Made by a program: the position numbers and the translations under genes | DNA from: DASRAU01 sp035638075 | GTDB lineage: Bacteria; Acidobacteriota; Polarisedimenticolia; Gp22-AA2 | DNA length: 64,000 bases | NCBI GenBank assembly: GCA_035638075.1 | Contig: DASRAU010000046.1 | Coordinates: 124,001 to 188,000, forward strand | Direction: 5' to 3' | Notes under the pieces: model-generated | Databases searched by the model: none | What the model saw: only the letters and a program-made list of their open reading frames with translations | Told to the model about the DNA's origin: nothing | Shown here: piece after piece, positions 17,264 to 26,327 of the stretch | Layout: each line of letters starts with the position of its first letter | Position numbering within the stretch: the first letter of the stretch is position 1

Positions 17264-17817
17264 GCCTCCTCCTTGCCGGTGGACGCGGTCCCCGGCCGCA
17301 CGAGATCGAAGCGGATGGCTCCCGGCTCCGCGCCCGCCCCGGCATGCCGGAAGCCGCACTTGAGAAGAACGCCGATGGAGGGCTCGAGTTCCGGCAGCGT
17401 CTGCGCCGTGATCCTCTGGATGTCCGGCCGCGCGAAGGCGCGCTGCACGAGCCCGCGCACCGCCTCCGACGCGTAGCCGCGCCGCTGGTGATCGGGCACG
17501 ACGCCGTAGCCGACCTCGACCGAGCCGTCTTGGGCCGGAGGCCCGGCATACCCCCCGCTGCCGACGAGGGTCCGCCCGCCGTCCGGCTCGCGCTTCAGGA
17601 TGAAGTACATCCACCAGCCGGCGTGCCGCTCGCCTTCGGCCAGGCGCGCCAGGGTGTATTCGATCGCCGCGTCATCGAGATACTGCGGCGGCCACGACTC
17701 CGGCACGCGCGCCCCGAGCGCCGACGCCAGCCGGCCACGCGGCCCGAGGGCGGCGCGCAGGAGCTCCGGGGTTGCAGGCACGAGGTCGAGCCGCTCGGTC
17801 GCGATGGGTTGGTTCAC
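17260..17817 (-). CDS. RimJ/RimL-type GNAT N-acetyltransferase
   Basis: 185-residue acetyltransferase of the RimJ/RimL branch, transferring acetyl from acetyl-CoA to an unknown amine. It starts NQPIATERLDLVPATPELL, the family opening. The acetyl-CoA loop is VGYGVVPDHQRRGYASEAVRGL, followed by ITAQTLPELEPSIGVLLKCGF. No ATG fits; a GTG at 17817 overlaps the stop of the upstream DUF5946 gene as GTGA, the same join seen at two other places in this chain. The stop overlaps the DUF1330 ATG. Confidence 0.85.
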   Translation of the reverse strand: MNQPIATERLDLVPATPELLRAALGPRGRLASALGARVPESWPPQYLDDAAIEYTLARLAEGERHAGWWMYFILKREPDGGRTLVGSGGYAGPPAQDGSVEVGYGVVPDHQRRGYASEAVRGLVQRAFARPDIQRITAQTLPELEPSIGVLLKCGFRHAGAGAEPGAIRFDLVRPGTASTGKEEA

Positions 17818-18374
17818 GCGCGCGGCCCGGAGCGCCGCCGGCCGCGCGACTCGACAGGTCCGCGGATCGCGGGCGGCGCCTCGGCGCCGAGATCCGCGAG
17901 GGCGCGCGCGGCGGCGTGATGCGGGCGCCACGTCTCCCAGACCTGTCCGGCCCAGGCCCGCACCGCCGCGACATGACGGTCCGGAGACCGCGACTCCGCC
18001 ACGTCGCGGATGTTCAGGCCGCGCGGGCGTGGCGCCGGCGGCTCGAGGCGCGGCCAGGAAGGCGTCGCCGAGGCAATCCGCTGCAGCCATGCCGGGACCT
18101 CCCACAGCCGCAGGCCGCGCTCGAGCGACAGGTGCAGCCCGGCGAGATGGATGGCGACCGATTTGTCCGGGTGCGCGCCGCCGGCGTGCTGCACGGCGTA
18201 GGCGTCCACGGTGAGCTGGTGCGCCTGTCCGAACAGCACCGCGCTCTCGAACTCGCGACCGATGACCTGTTCGAAGAGCCCCCAGCACTCCGCCGAGGCG
18301 TGGAACTTGCGGTCGTACGCAACGCCGCTCGCGGGCCGCACGATGCCACAACCGGGACAGACCACGACGCTCAT
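17814..18374 (-). CDS. DUF5946 protein
   Basis: 186-residue protein with an N-terminal CPGCG followed by HASAECWGLFEQVIGREFE, then HQLTVDAYAVQHAGG and VAIHLAGLHLSLERGL, a pattern matching DUF5946. The Cys pair and His residues suggest metal binding. The function is unknown. The C-terminus is Ala/Arg-rich. Its ATG overlaps the stop of the upstream GNAT gene and its stop overlaps the downstream GTG start. Confidence 0.75.
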   Translation of the reverse strand: MSVVVCPGCGIVRPASGVAYDRKFHASAECWGLFEQVIGREFESAVLFGQAHQLTVDAYAVQHAGGAHPDKSVAIHLAGLHLSLERGLRLWEVPAWLQRIASATPSWPRLEPPAPRPRGLNIRDVAESRSPDRHVAAVRAWAGQVWETWRPHHAAARALADLGAEAPPAIRGPVESRGRRRSGPRA

Positions 18375-18823
18375 GGCCGGTCGGCCGAAAGGGGCTTGTG
18401 GAAGTTGTACTGGGTCTTGGTCACGGCGTAGCCCTCGCGCTCGTAGAACCCGCGCGTGCGCTCGCGCGCGGTGTTGGAGCGGACCCGGATGGAATCGAAG
18501 AGGCGCCCGCGGGCCCAGGCCTCGGCCGCCTGCAGCAGGGCCTTGCCGATCCCGCGGCCGCGCTGCGCCTCGTCCACCACGAGCGCGCGCACCTCGGCGT
18601 AACGGGCGCTGACGAGATCCCGCGGCGCCGCGACGTGGATCCATCCGAGCACGGCGCCGCCGGAGTCGCAGGCGACGAAGACCTCGGCATCCGGGCTGCC
18701 CGAGAGTCTCTGCAGGCGATCCTGGATCTCCTGCCGATCGACGGGGTAGCCGAGCTGCCCCGACAGCCGCGCCACGTCGGCGGCATCCTCCAGTCGCATC
18801 GGCCGGACGGCGGGGATGGTCAC
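18371..18823 (-). CDS. GNAT N-acetyltransferase
   Basis: About 150 residues, standard GNAT length. The acetyl-CoA binding segment is VRALVVDEAQRGRGIGKALLQAAEAWARG. The C-terminus YEREGYAVTKTQYNFHKPL resembles aminoglycoside- or histone-acetyltransferase-like members annotated by homology only. A GTG start at 18823 overlaps the stop of the upstream VOC gene as GTGA; MRLEDAADV, 8 residues later, is an alternative start. Confidence 0.85.
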   Translation of the reverse strand: MTIPAVRPMRLEDAADVARLSGQLGYPVDRQEIQDRLQRLSGSPDAEVFVACDSGGAVLGWIHVAAPRDLVSARYAEVRALVVDEAQRGRGIGKALLQAAEAWARGRLFDSIRVRSNTARERTRGFYEREGYAVTKTQYNFHKPLSADRP

Positions 18824-19260
18824 GTGGTCCAGTAGCCTCCCGGCCGGTAATCGCCGAAGTACCACTGGTGTCCTTCCAGGTCCTGCGCCATGTAGCCGCG
18901 CGCGCCGTACTCCTCGTCGCGCAGCTCGCGCATGATGACGGCGCCCGCCGCCTTCGCGCGCGCATAGTGCGCGTCGGGCTCGGCGACGAAGAGCGACAGA
19001 GACTGACTGTGTCCCGCGAGCTGACGCGGCCCGATCCACTTCCAGGCGGGCCGCGGCGACGAGACCATGATCACCGCTTCTCCGAAGGACAGCTCGGAGT
19101 GCTGGATCTCCCCGCCCGGCCCGGTCACGATGAGGCGCTTCTCGAAGCCGAAGGCGCGGCAGAGCCACTCGATCGCCGCCGGCGCGTCGTCGTAGACCAG
19201 GCTCGGGTAGATGCCCCCGACCCGGGCCACGCTCCCCTTGGCGCGCGTGTCGTGCGCCAT
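18820..19260 (-). CDS. VOC-family (PhnB/glyoxalase-like) protein
   Basis: 146-residue protein with the PhnB-like VOC layout: GGIYPSLVYDDAPAAIEWLCRAFGFEKRL, then AVIMVSSPRP, then SQSLSLFVAEPDAHYARAKAAGAVIMRELRDEEYGARGYMAQDLEGHQWYFGDYRPGGYW. The C-terminal Glu-Gly-His-Trp block is the family hallmark. The ligand is unknown. It begins 3 bases after the preceding gene's stop and overlaps the following GNAT. Confidence 0.87.
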   Translation of the reverse strand: MAHDTRAKGSVARVGGIYPSLVYDDAPAAIEWLCRAFGFEKRLIVTGPGGEIQHSELSFGEAVIMVSSPRPAWKWIGPRQLAGHSQSLSLFVAEPDAHYARAKAAGAVIMRELRDEEYGARGYMAQDLEGHQWYFGDYRPGGYWTT

Positions 19261-19263
19261 CGC

Positions 19264-19815
19264 CTAGCCCGCCGCGGCGGCCGCGGCCGCCGCCGAGGAC
19301 GCCGTCACGCCGGCCGCCTCTTCCGAGAGCAGCAGCATGACGTACCAGCCGAGGGTCACGAGGAGCGACAGGTCCTCGAGCGCCAGCGCCTCCGGCTCGA
19401 CCTTCACGGTCGCGGCATGCTTCAGGAGCGAAAAGTCGGGGGAGAAGCTGACGAGCAGCCGGCCGGTTTCGCTGGCGAAAGCCCACTCCGACCGCCAGAA
19501 ATCGGTGCGCTGCCACTGGTAGCTGCGGCGCTCGGGGCCGTGCAGGATGCCGTCCCCCTTGAAGCCGACCTGCAGGACCGCGAGGTCGCTGTCGGATCCT
19601 GCCCGGCGCACGGTGAGGCGCGGGCTCAGGAAGCCGGCACGCTTGAAGGTCCACGTCCCCTCGGCCGCCTCGGCGGTCGCGAGCGAGCCGAACATGCTCT
19701 CCCACCTGAGGCCGCCGACGACGTCCTCTCCCGCCGCCAGCTCGTACTGCCGCGCCAGCATGCTCGGCCGCGTCCACCGCAGGGGGTGATCCGCCGTCTC
19801 ACGGATCGTCTTCAT
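19264..19815 (-). CDS. Uncharacterised protein with poly-Ala C-terminus
   Basis: 183 residues, no family recognised. The body (LRWESMFGSLATAEAAEGTWTFKRAGFLSPRLTVRRAGSD, then LAVLQVGFKGDGILHGPERRSYQWQ) has an alternating beta pattern that could form a small barrel. It is followed by one hydrophobic helix (LSLLVTLGWYVMLLLS) and a run of alanines. The C-terminal helix suggests a tail-anchored or hairpin membrane protein. It is first in the sub-chain that continues into the VOC gene after a 3-base gap. Confidence 0.6.
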   Translation of the reverse strand: MKTIRETADHPLRWTRPSMLARQYELAAGEDVVGGLRWESMFGSLATAEAAEGTWTFKRAGFLSPRLTVRRAGSDSDLAVLQVGFKGDGILHGPERRSYQWQRTDFWRSEWAFASETGRLLVSFSPDFSLLKHAATVKVEPEALALEDLSLLVTLGWYVMLLLSEEAAGVTASSAAAAAAAAG

Positions 19816-19858
19816 CCGGTCCTCCGTTCCTCGTCACGATGGGAGGGTCGCCGCCATT

Positions 19859-20464
19859 CTAGCGCCACCCGCCGGAAGACAGGCGCGGGACGAAGGCGCC
19901 GACCCGGCGGGCGTAGGCGTCGTACTCGGCGCCGAACGACTCGCGCAGCAGCCGTTCCTCGACACCGATGCGGAGGTACGTGCCGAGGACGTAGACGACG
20001 ACCGCGACAGCAATCGCCACGAGCCCGGTCATCGCCACCCCGGTCGCGAGGAGCATGCCGAGCATCGCGGTGTAGATCGGATGACGCACGAAGCGGTACG
20101 GACCTTCCGTGACCAGCCGATGGGTCTCGAGCACGCGCGCGGTCAGGCTCCACTGGCGCCCCAGCGTGCGCACCGCCGCGAGCATGAGCCAGACCGACGC
20201 GGCCAGCAGCAGGACGACCAGCGACGTGCGCGCGATCGCGGCCGCCGATGGCATCCACGGCTTCGACTCGAGCGACTGCCGGAAGCCCCACGCGATCCCG
20301 AACCCGAGCCCCTGGGTCAGCATCCCGACGATCGACAGGCGATCGCGGCGCCTCTCCGGCCCCTGCTCCCCCTTCGGACGGGTCCACAGGATGGCTCCGA
20401 TCGCCATCCATCCCAGGACCACGAGAAGGCTGTCGACGTTCGTGAAGGCGCGCGCGCCGGTCAC
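19859..20464 (-). CDS. Isoprenylcysteine carboxyl-methyltransferase-like membrane protein
   Basis: 201-residue integral membrane protein of the ICMT/phospholipid methyltransferase group. Five hydrophobic segments are followed by the family C-terminus: LVTEGPYRFVRHPIYTAMLGMLLATG (SAM-binding region) and RIGVEERLLRESFGAEYDAYARRVGAFVPR. Bacterial members may methylate lipids or other membrane substrates; the substrate is unknown. A GTG start at 20464 overlaps the stop of the upstream acetyltransferase as GTGA. A second ICMT-like gene lies at 46693. Confidence 0.82.
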   Translation of the reverse strand: MTGARAFTNVDSLLVVLGWMAIGAILWTRPKGEQGPERRRDRLSIVGMLTQGLGFGIAWGFRQSLESKPWMPSAAAIARTSLVVLLLAASVWLMLAAVRTLGRQWSLTARVLETHRLVTEGPYRFVRHPIYTAMLGMLLATGVAMTGLVAIAVAVVVYVLGTYLRIGVEERLLRESFGAEYDAYARRVGAFVPRLSSGGWR

Positions 20465-21423
20465 AGCGAGATGCGCATCTCGTTGTTGGCGATGAAGCCC
20501 AGGCTCTCGTAGAGCGGCCGGCCGGCGTCGCTCGCGTGCAGGTAGAGGTAGCGCAGGCCCTGCGCGCGGCTCCAGTCGATCATCTCCTGCACCAGCCGGC
20601 GGGCGAGGCCGCGCCGCTGGTACTCCGGCTCGGTGAACATGTTGACGACCCAGGCGCGCTGCGGCCGCGGATCGATCGGGTGCGGCTGGAAGGTGAGGAT
20701 GACGATGCCGCCGCCGGCGACGACGCGCCCGTCCGGCGTCTCGGCCAGCCAGGCGCGGTAGGAGCCATCCGCGAGCCCGCGGCCGAGGAGAGTCGACGAC
20801 ACCTCGAGCATCTTCTCGAGCGCGGCCTCGTCCCGGAAGCCCATCTCCTCGAACATCCGCCGCCGGTGGTGCAGGACGATCGCGAGATCGGCCTGGGTCG
20901 CCGGGCGGATGCGGCAGTCGTCGGCGCCGCGCGTCGCGTCCGCGCCGCCGCCGAAGCGCCTGGCGTACTCGTGCAGCCGCATGCCGAAGAAATCGCCGAC
21001 GTGACCCGTCGGCGCGAACCCGCGCCTGCGATAGAAGCGCGCCGCGCGCTCCAGCGGCTCGGTCGTGTCCAGGGTGAGGCGGGTGCAGCCGCGGGCGCGC
21101 AGGTCCGCCTCGGCACGGCTCAGGAGCGCGGCGGCGATGTCGCTGCCCTGCCTTTCGGGAAGCACCGCCATGCCGCGCAGGTGTCCCTCCGTCCCCTCGA
21201 GCGAGAAGGCGACGGTGCCGACGACCTTGTCGTGCTCGGCGGCGACCAGCACGGTCATCGAATCCAGCCTGCGGCGCAGCAGCTCCGGATCGAGCGTGGT
21301 GTCGCGGAACCCTTCCGGTGTGTACTGCGCGCGATACGGCTCGAACGCGGCCTGCAGGCATTCGAGGATTCCCGGCGCGTCTCGAGGGGTGGCCGGGCGG
21401 ATCGAAATCGTCGGGGGGGCCAT
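20461..21423 (-). CDS. Tandem two-domain GNAT acetyltransferase
   Basis: 320 residues containing two GNAT domains. Domain one (about 1-155) starts TISIRPATPRDAPGILECLQAAF; its acetyl-CoA loop LPERQGSDIAAALLSRAEADL deviates from the Q/R-x-x-G-x-G/A consensus. Domain two (about 170-320) starts CRIRPATQADLAIVLHHRRRMFEEMGF and has a canonical loop EPEYQRRGLARRLVQEMIDW. Probably only domain two is catalytic, but this is inference. Domain two resembles GNATs with the HRRRMFEEMG opening. Substrate unknown. Confidence 0.87.
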   Translation of the reverse strand: MAPPTISIRPATPRDAPGILECLQAAFEPYRAQYTPEGFRDTTLDPELLRRRLDSMTVLVAAEHDKVVGTVAFSLEGTEGHLRGMAVLPERQGSDIAAALLSRAEADLRARGCTRLTLDTTEPLERAARFYRRRGFAPTGHVGDFFGMRLHEYARRFGGGADATRGADDCRIRPATQADLAIVLHHRRRMFEEMGFRDEAALEKMLEVSSTLLGRGLADGSYRAWLAETPDGRVVAGGGIVILTFQPHPIDPRPQRAWVVNMFTEPEYQRRGLARRLVQEMIDWSRAQGLRYLYLHASDAGRPLYESLGFIANNEMRISL

Positions 21424-21514
21424 CGCGGCGGGCTCCGGGTTTGCCGTGAGTATAGGGCCGGAGCAGCCGGCCGCGGGACCGGACGCCCTCAGCGCCTTCC
21501 AGGCCGGGCGCGAT

Positions 21515-21829
21515 TCAGGAACGGACGGGGCGGGATTCCTTCGCGACGATCATCCGGATGCCTCCGACGATGAGGAGCAGGATGCCTCCTCCCATGAGCC
21601 CGCCGGCGATGCTCCAGAAGATGGCGCCGAAATCGAGGACCGGAGCCGTGGAGACCCCGCGCACCCAGATGCCGAGCAGCCACAGGACCTGGGCGCCGAG
21701 CCCGCCCCCGACGATGCCGACGATCGTGTTGCCGATTCCGCCGAGGCCGAACCGGCCCAGCAGGGCGCCCGCGATGTTCCCTCCGAGCGCGCCGCTCGCC
21801 AGCTGGATGAGGACCGCCATCAGGTTCAT
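21515..21829 (-). CDS. GlsB/YeaQ/YmgE-type small membrane protein
   Basis: 104 residues with three hydrophobic, glycine-rich helices (LASGALGGNIAGALLGRFG, GIGNTIVGIVGGGLGAQVLWLLG, IFWSIAGGLMGGGILLLIVGGI). This resembles the transglycosylase-associated GlsB/YeaQ family, thought to be stress-related; the mechanism is unknown. The start at 21829 has GGAGG 5 bases upstream. The longer frame from 21877 has no ribosome site. Confidence 0.7.
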   Translation of the reverse strand: MNLMAVLIQLASGALGGNIAGALLGRFGLGGIGNTIVGIVGGGLGAQVLWLLGIWVRGVSTAPVLDFGAIFWSIAGGLMGGGILLLIVGGIRMIVAKESRPVRS

Positions 21830-21901
21830 GAAAACCTCCGCCCCTTCCTGTCTAGGCCCGGCCCGCGCCGAAGTCAACGCGCAGAACTGCGGAAGACGGG
21901 G

Positions 21902-22584
21902 TCAGCGCGAGGCGCGGCCGGCCCGACGGCGGCCGACGAGAGCGGCGATGGCGGCGTCCTTCTGGTCCTTCCCCCACGGGGCGCCGACCGCCTTCCTGAA
22001 GGCGTCGACGCGCGCCGTGACGGCGGACCAGGACTCGTGCAGCACGTCCGGCGCGATCTCCTGCAGCTCCTTCTCGGGCACCGGGACGACCGCCAGGCCG
22101 GCGTCCTTCGCGCCCGAGGCGAGCGCATCGCGCCAGAGCACGCCCTCGGCCTTGTGCATGCGGAAGTGCACGGCGAGGATCTCGTCCGTCGTCCACGACG
22201 GCATCGACGTGCCGACCAGGATGGCGCAGGCGACCGGGTCGTGCCCCGCCGCCCGCAGCCGCGAGACGGTCTCGCGCAGTGCCCGGGCGGCGTTCCGGTG
22301 CGCGGCAGCGACGCCGCGATCCACCATCCGCCGCGCTTCCTCGGGCTTCAGGCTCTCGGCGGCGTGGTACGGCGCCTTCACCCACTCGGATCCCTTCTCG
22401 AAGAGATCGAGTCGCCGCCGCTCGACGACCTGCGCGCCGGCGCCATCCAGCTCGCGGGCGCCCGGCCGGCGGAACCCGAGCGCGACGAGCGCCGCCCAGC
22501 CGGAGTGCGCCTTGAGCCCGAGGACGACCTTCGCGCCCGGGGCGCCGGCTGCGGGGGCGCGGGGACCGCCGGCGCGCGCGGCGC

Positions 22585-22588
<4 letters not shown>
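21902..22588 (-). CDS. Uncharacterised 228-residue protein
   Basis: No family recognised with confidence. After an Ala/Pro/Gly-rich lead, KVVLGLKAHSGWAALVALG begins a conserved-looking alpha/beta domain. This contains ELDGAGAQVVERRRLDLFEKGSEWVKAPYHAAESLKPEEARRMVDRGVAAAHRNA, then HDPVACAILVGTSMPSWTTDEILAVHFRMHKAEGVLWRDAL. The alternating hydrophobic strands and VKAPYHAAE resemble an actin/RNase H-like layout only loosely. Its ATG overlaps the DUF1697 stop (ATGA), so the two may work together. Confidence 0.65.
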
Positions 22589-23127
<539 letters not shown>

Positions 23128-23128
23128 G

Positions 23129-23743
23129 TCAATGAACGCGGGTCGCGCGGCCTCGGCCGTTCGCCCGGGGGCGCGACGGAGTCCTGCCGGCTCGCGCACC
23201 GGCCGCGCGCCGGCCGCGACCCCGCGCCGCGCGACCAACCGCCGCACGACCGGCGTCGGGCGCGGTCGCGCCGGCGGCGATTTCCGGCGCCTGCTCGGCG
23301 GGCGCCTTCTCCAGTTGTTCGATCGCGCTTTGTAGAAATGCGATCATCCGCTTGCGCTGCGTGGGCTCGGTGGCGCTCCACTTCTCGGCGCCGGCGCGCT
23401 TGTGGGCGATCTTGAACTTCAGCCCGGTCAGCGACGTCGTGTAGGCGTTCGCATCGAGCTTGGTCACGTTCTGGTGCGCCAGGATGTACCAGTGGTACTC
23501 GGTGCCGACGGGAACACCGGACCCCTCCGGCGCATGCCCGACCCGGCGCTTGGTGACCGCGTAATTCACCTGCCAGAGGTCCGGAGTGATCTTCGTCTCC
23601 TTCCAGAACCCCTCGTCGTAGTGCCAGCGGTGGCTCCGGCCGATCTTCATGCCGGTGTACCGCATCCCCTCAAACGTCTTGAACTGGTTGTACGACACGC
23701 CGGGGTCGCTCTTCTCCTCTCCCTTCTTCTTCTGCGCACTCAT
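23129..23743 (-). CDS. Uncharacterised basic protein with Ala/Arg-rich tail
   Basis: 204 residues; no recognised family. The first 130 residues form a compact aromatic-rich domain (VSYNQFKTFEGMRYTGMKIGRSHRWHYDEGFWKETKITPDLWQVNYAVTKRR, then GTEYHWYILAHQNVTKLDANAYTTSLTGLKFKIAHKR). A helix (QRKRMIAFLQSAIEQLEKAP) and a disordered, highly basic Ala/Arg/Gly tail follow. The tail suggests nucleic-acid contact. The start at 23743 has GGAGG 5 bases upstream and is better than 23755. It heads the sub-chain leading to DUF1697. Confidence 0.65.
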   Translation of the reverse strand: MSAQKKKGEEKSDPGVSYNQFKTFEGMRYTGMKIGRSHRWHYDEGFWKETKITPDLWQVNYAVTKRRVGHAPEGSGVPVGTEYHWYILAHQNVTKLDANAYTTSLTGLKFKIAHKRAGAEKWSATEPTQRKRMIAFLQSAIEQLEKAPAEQAPEIAAGATAPDAGRAAVGRAARGRGRRAAGARAGRTPSRPRANGRGRATRVH

Positions 23744-23791
23744 GCCTGCCTCCAAGCCCCACCCCGGACGGCGACATGAAAGATATACACC

Positions 23792-24361
23792 TCACCGCGA
23801 GCCCTCTCCGAGTAGTTCCTTGTAGAAGACCACGGTGTCGTGCATCGCGGCCCCGTCCGGGTCGAGGGCGAAGCGCGGGATGGTCCCGACGACGGTCCAG
23901 CCCAGACGCCGGTACAGCCGGTCGGCCGGGTCGCCGCGCTTGGTGTCGAGGACGAGCTGGCTGAAGCCGCCACGCCGTGCTTCCTCTTCGATGGCCTGCA
24001 TCAGGAGCGTCCCGAGCCCCTGGCGGCGCGCGCGCCGGTGCACCAGGAGCTTGCAGATGTCGCCGCGATGCGGCTGGTTCGGGGCCCACGCCGGCACGAA
24101 GTGCACCGTGCCGACGATCGCGCCGTCTTCATTGCGTGATGGTCCGCCGGGCGCCGCTTCGTCGCGGGCCACGAGGAAGACGGCGCGCGGATCGGACGAG
24201 GCGATCGTCTCCCGCCACCACGCCTCGGCGGTCGCCTGGGTCAGCGTCGCAAGGAAGGATGCGGCCGCCCCGGATGCGACCGCGTCCATGAGCACGAGCG
24301 CCAGGCCGCGGATGTCGGCGTCGCCGGCCGCTTTGCCCAGCCGCTCGATTCTCGCCGGCAC
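23792..24361 (-). CDS. GNAT N-acetyltransferase
   Basis: 189-residue acetyltransferase. The acetyl-CoA loop is KLLVHRRARRQGLGTLLMQAIEEEAR, preceded by GAIVGTVHFVPAW and followed by LVLDTKRGDPADRLYRRLGWTVVGTIPRFAL, as in tabtoxin-resistance-like GNATs. A GTG at 24361 is chosen because AGGAGG lies 6 bases upstream; the ATG at 24400 has no ribosome site and overlaps the divergent gene region. It diverges from the cysteine-synthase-like gene over about 67 bases. Confidence 0.82.
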   Translation of the reverse strand: MPARIERLGKAAGDADIRGLALVLMDAVASGAAASFLATLTQATAEAWWRETIASSDPRAVFLVARDEAAPGGPSRNEDGAIVGTVHFVPAWAPNQPHRGDICKLLVHRRARRQGLGTLLMQAIEEEARRGGFSQLVLDTKRGDPADRLYRRLGWTVVGTIPRFALDPDGAAMHDTVVFYKELLGEGSR

Positions 24362-24428
24362 GCTCCGCCTCCTGCCTGCGCCGGCGCCTCCGGCGCTCAT
24401 GGACGACCCGTTCCTATACCATAGCCGC

Positions 24429-25355
24429 ATGGACATCCTCGATGCCATCGGCGAGACCACCCTGGTCGAGCTGCGCCGCGTCGTCCCGGAAGAGTGCGGC
24501 GCCATCTTCGTCAAGTGCGAGTGGGAGAACCCGACCGGCAGCATGAAGGACCGCATGGCACGCGCCGTCATCGACCGCGCCGCCGCCGACGGCCGCCTGC
24601 GTCCGGGCGACGGCGTCGTCGAATACACCGGCGGCAGCACCGGCGCGTCGCTGGCGCTCGTCTGCGCGGCGCGCGGCCATCACATCCGCATCGTCACGTC
24701 GGACGCCTTCAGCCGCGAGAAGCGCGACCAGATGGCGGCCCTCGGCGCCGAGCTCGTCATCATCCCGAGCGAAGGGGGCCGGACGACCAAGGCGCTGATC
24801 GAGGCGATGATCGAGAAGGCGCGCACCCTCAGCCGCGAGCCGAACACGTACTGGACCGACCAGCTTCGCAACCAGGACAGCCTCGCCGGCTATCACCCGC
24901 TCGGCGAGGAGATCTGGCGGCAGACCGACGGCATGGTGGATGCCTTCGTGCACAGCGTCGGCACGTCCGCGTCGCTGCGCGGCACCGGCACGGTGCTCAA
25001 GGAGCGCAAGCCCGGCATCCGCATCGTCGCCGTCGAGCCCGCCGAGTCGCCCGTGCTCTCGGGCGGCCAGCCGAGCCCGCACAACATCGAGGGGATGGGT
25101 ATCGGCTGGATCCCTCCGCTGTGGGACGCCGCGCTCGCCGATCAGATCGTTGCGATCCCGACCTCCGACGCGAAGGAGATGACCCGGCGGCTGGCGCGCG
25201 AGGAAGGACTCTTCGGCGGGACCTCCGGCGGCGCCAATGTGCTCGCCGCCATCCAGGTCGCGAAGCGCCTCGGCCCCGGCTCGAAGGTGGTGACGCTCCT
25301 TCCCGACTCCGGCCTGAAGTACGTCACGACCGACGTCTACCGCTCCGCGACCTGA
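24429..25355 (+). CDS. Cysteine synthase-like PLP enzyme (fold type II)
   Basis: 308-residue PLP-dependent beta-family enzyme. It starts MDILDAIGETTLVELRRV; the PLP lysine is in NPTGSMKDRMA (about residue 41) and the phosphate loop is GTSASLRGTG. The substrate loop reads EYTGGSTGASLAL, which suits cysteine synthase or cystathionine beta-synthase-like members. O-acetylserine sulfhydrylase activity is likely but not certain. An in-frame ATG 30 bases upstream (24399) is possible. No ribosome site is visible; TATACCAT just upstream could be a -10 giving a very short leader. Confidence 0.88.
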   Translation: MDILDAIGETTLVELRRVVPEECGAIFVKCEWENPTGSMKDRMARAVIDRAAADGRLRPGDGVVEYTGGSTGASLALVCAARGHHIRIVTSDAFSREKRDQMAALGAELVIIPSEGGRTTKALIEAMIEKARTLSREPNTYWTDQLRNQDSLAGYHPLGEEIWRQTDGMVDAFVHSVGTSASLRGTGTVLKERKPGIRIVAVEPAESPVLSGGQPSPHNIEGMGIGWIPPLWDAALADQIVAIPTSDAKEMTRRLAREEGLFGGTSGGANVLAAIQVAKRLGPGSKVVTLLPDSGLKYVTTDVYRSAT

Positions 25356-25390
25356 TCAGGCTGCGCGCCGCCTGGCTCGAGGCGCGAGCG

Positions 25391-25777
25391 TCAGGCGAGA
25401 ACGGCGCCGCGGTCCTTCAGGATGGACTTGAGGATCGTCCGGTGGCAGCGCCGCTCGTCCTCGCAATAGCAGCCGACACAGAAGTCGGCGTGCTTCGAGA
25501 GCGCCGCCAGCAGACCGAGGAGCCGCCGCCGTTCGGGCGCCGACATCTCCTTGCGGTAGCGTCGCTCGTAGGCGCGCCAATCCGCATCCGTCTTCGCGGC
25601 GTGCGCGAACTTCACGGTCGCCGGGCTCGGCGCCAGGTCCGGCATCCACACGTCGTACCAGTTCCCCGACGCGTACCGGCTCTTCGGCACCCCGCGCGGC
25701 GGAAACCGCACCGTGCCGATGCGCAACCCTTCGCCTCTCTTCCGCGGCTGCCCCAGCCTCACCACGCGAACCGCCAT
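25391..25777 (-). CDS. DUF488 protein
   Basis: 128-residue DUF488 family protein. Characteristic features are RIGTVRFPPRGVPKSRYASGNWYDVWMPDLAPS near the N-terminus, WRAYERRYRKEM, and the cysteine-rich FCVGCYCEDERRCHRTILKSIL near the C-terminus. The function is unknown. It converges with the cysteine-synthase-like gene over about 35 bases. Confidence 0.88.
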   Translation of the reverse strand: MAVRVVRLGQPRKRGEGLRIGTVRFPPRGVPKSRYASGNWYDVWMPDLAPSPATVKFAHAAKTDADWRAYERRYRKEMSAPERRRLLGLLAALSKHADFCVGCYCEDERRCHRTILKSILKDRGAVLA

Positions 25778-25786
25778 GCGGAAACC

Positions 25787-25966
25787 CTACGCCTTCCGCG
25801 ATGCGACGGCCAGCTCGAGACCGTCCATCGTTGTCAGCGAGGACGTGGACTCGAGGTGAATCACCCTTCTGAGGCCGTCAGCCCGCATTTTCGAAGAAGC
25901 GTGGATCAGGAGGGTTCCGGCGATCAGGAGCACTGCAATGGCCATGGCCAGGCTCTTGAGGGTCAT
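25787..25966 (-). CDS. Small secreted or membrane-anchored 59-residue protein
   Basis: Short frame of 59 residues with GGAGG 4 bases before its ATG. The N-terminus is a clear hydrophobic segment (LAMAIAVLLIAGTLLIHAS, residues 6-24), so it is either a signal peptide or a single membrane anchor. The remainder (SKMRADGLRRVIHLESTSSLTTMDGLELAVASRKA) is not recognised. It sits between DUF1272 and DUF488 on the same strand with spacings of 15 and 9 bases, filling the gap between them. Confidence 0.6.
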   Translation of the reverse strand: MTLKSLAMAIAVLLIAGTLLIHASSKMRADGLRRVIHLESTSSLTTMDGLELAVASRKA

Positions 25967-25981
25967 TCGTCCTCCCCGCTT

Positions 25982-26290
25982 CTACCGTTCGTTGGGCGCC
26001 AGGTTCTTGATCTCCGCGATGAAGCGAGCGTGGGCGGCCGGATCGATCGGCCGGTGGCGCACCTGGGTGCTCGCCGGGTCCTTGCCGAGCCAGTTGTCGC
26101 CCTTCCAGTTGCGCGACGGGCGGACGGGGCGGCGTTCGAAGCCGCCGCCGCAGTTGGGACAGACGTTCTGCAGCACGCGCTCGACGCACGAGGCGCAGAA
26201 GGTGCACTCGTAGGTGCAGATGCGCGCCTCGACCGAGTTGGGCGGCAGCGCGACGTTGCAGTTCTCGCAGGTCGGTCTCAGCTCGAGCAC
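25982..26290 (-). CDS. DUF1272 zinc-ribbon protein
   Basis: 102 residues. The opening LELRPTCENCNVALPPNSVEARICTYECTFCASCVERVLQNVCPNCGGGFERRPVRP carries four CxxC-like pairs able to bind two zinc ions, and is the DUF1272 signature. The tail (HRPIDPAAHARFIAEIKNLAPNER) is also conserved in the family. The function is unknown; regulation or protein-protein contact is guessed from the zinc ribbon. Confidence 0.88.
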   Translation of the reverse strand: MLELRPTCENCNVALPPNSVEARICTYECTFCASCVERVLQNVCPNCGGGFERRPVRPSRNWKGDNWLGKDPASTQVRHRPIDPAAHARFIAEIKNLAPNER

Positions 26291-26327
26291 GGCTTTCCCT
26301 CCTCCCGGCGCGAACGCACGCCGCGCT

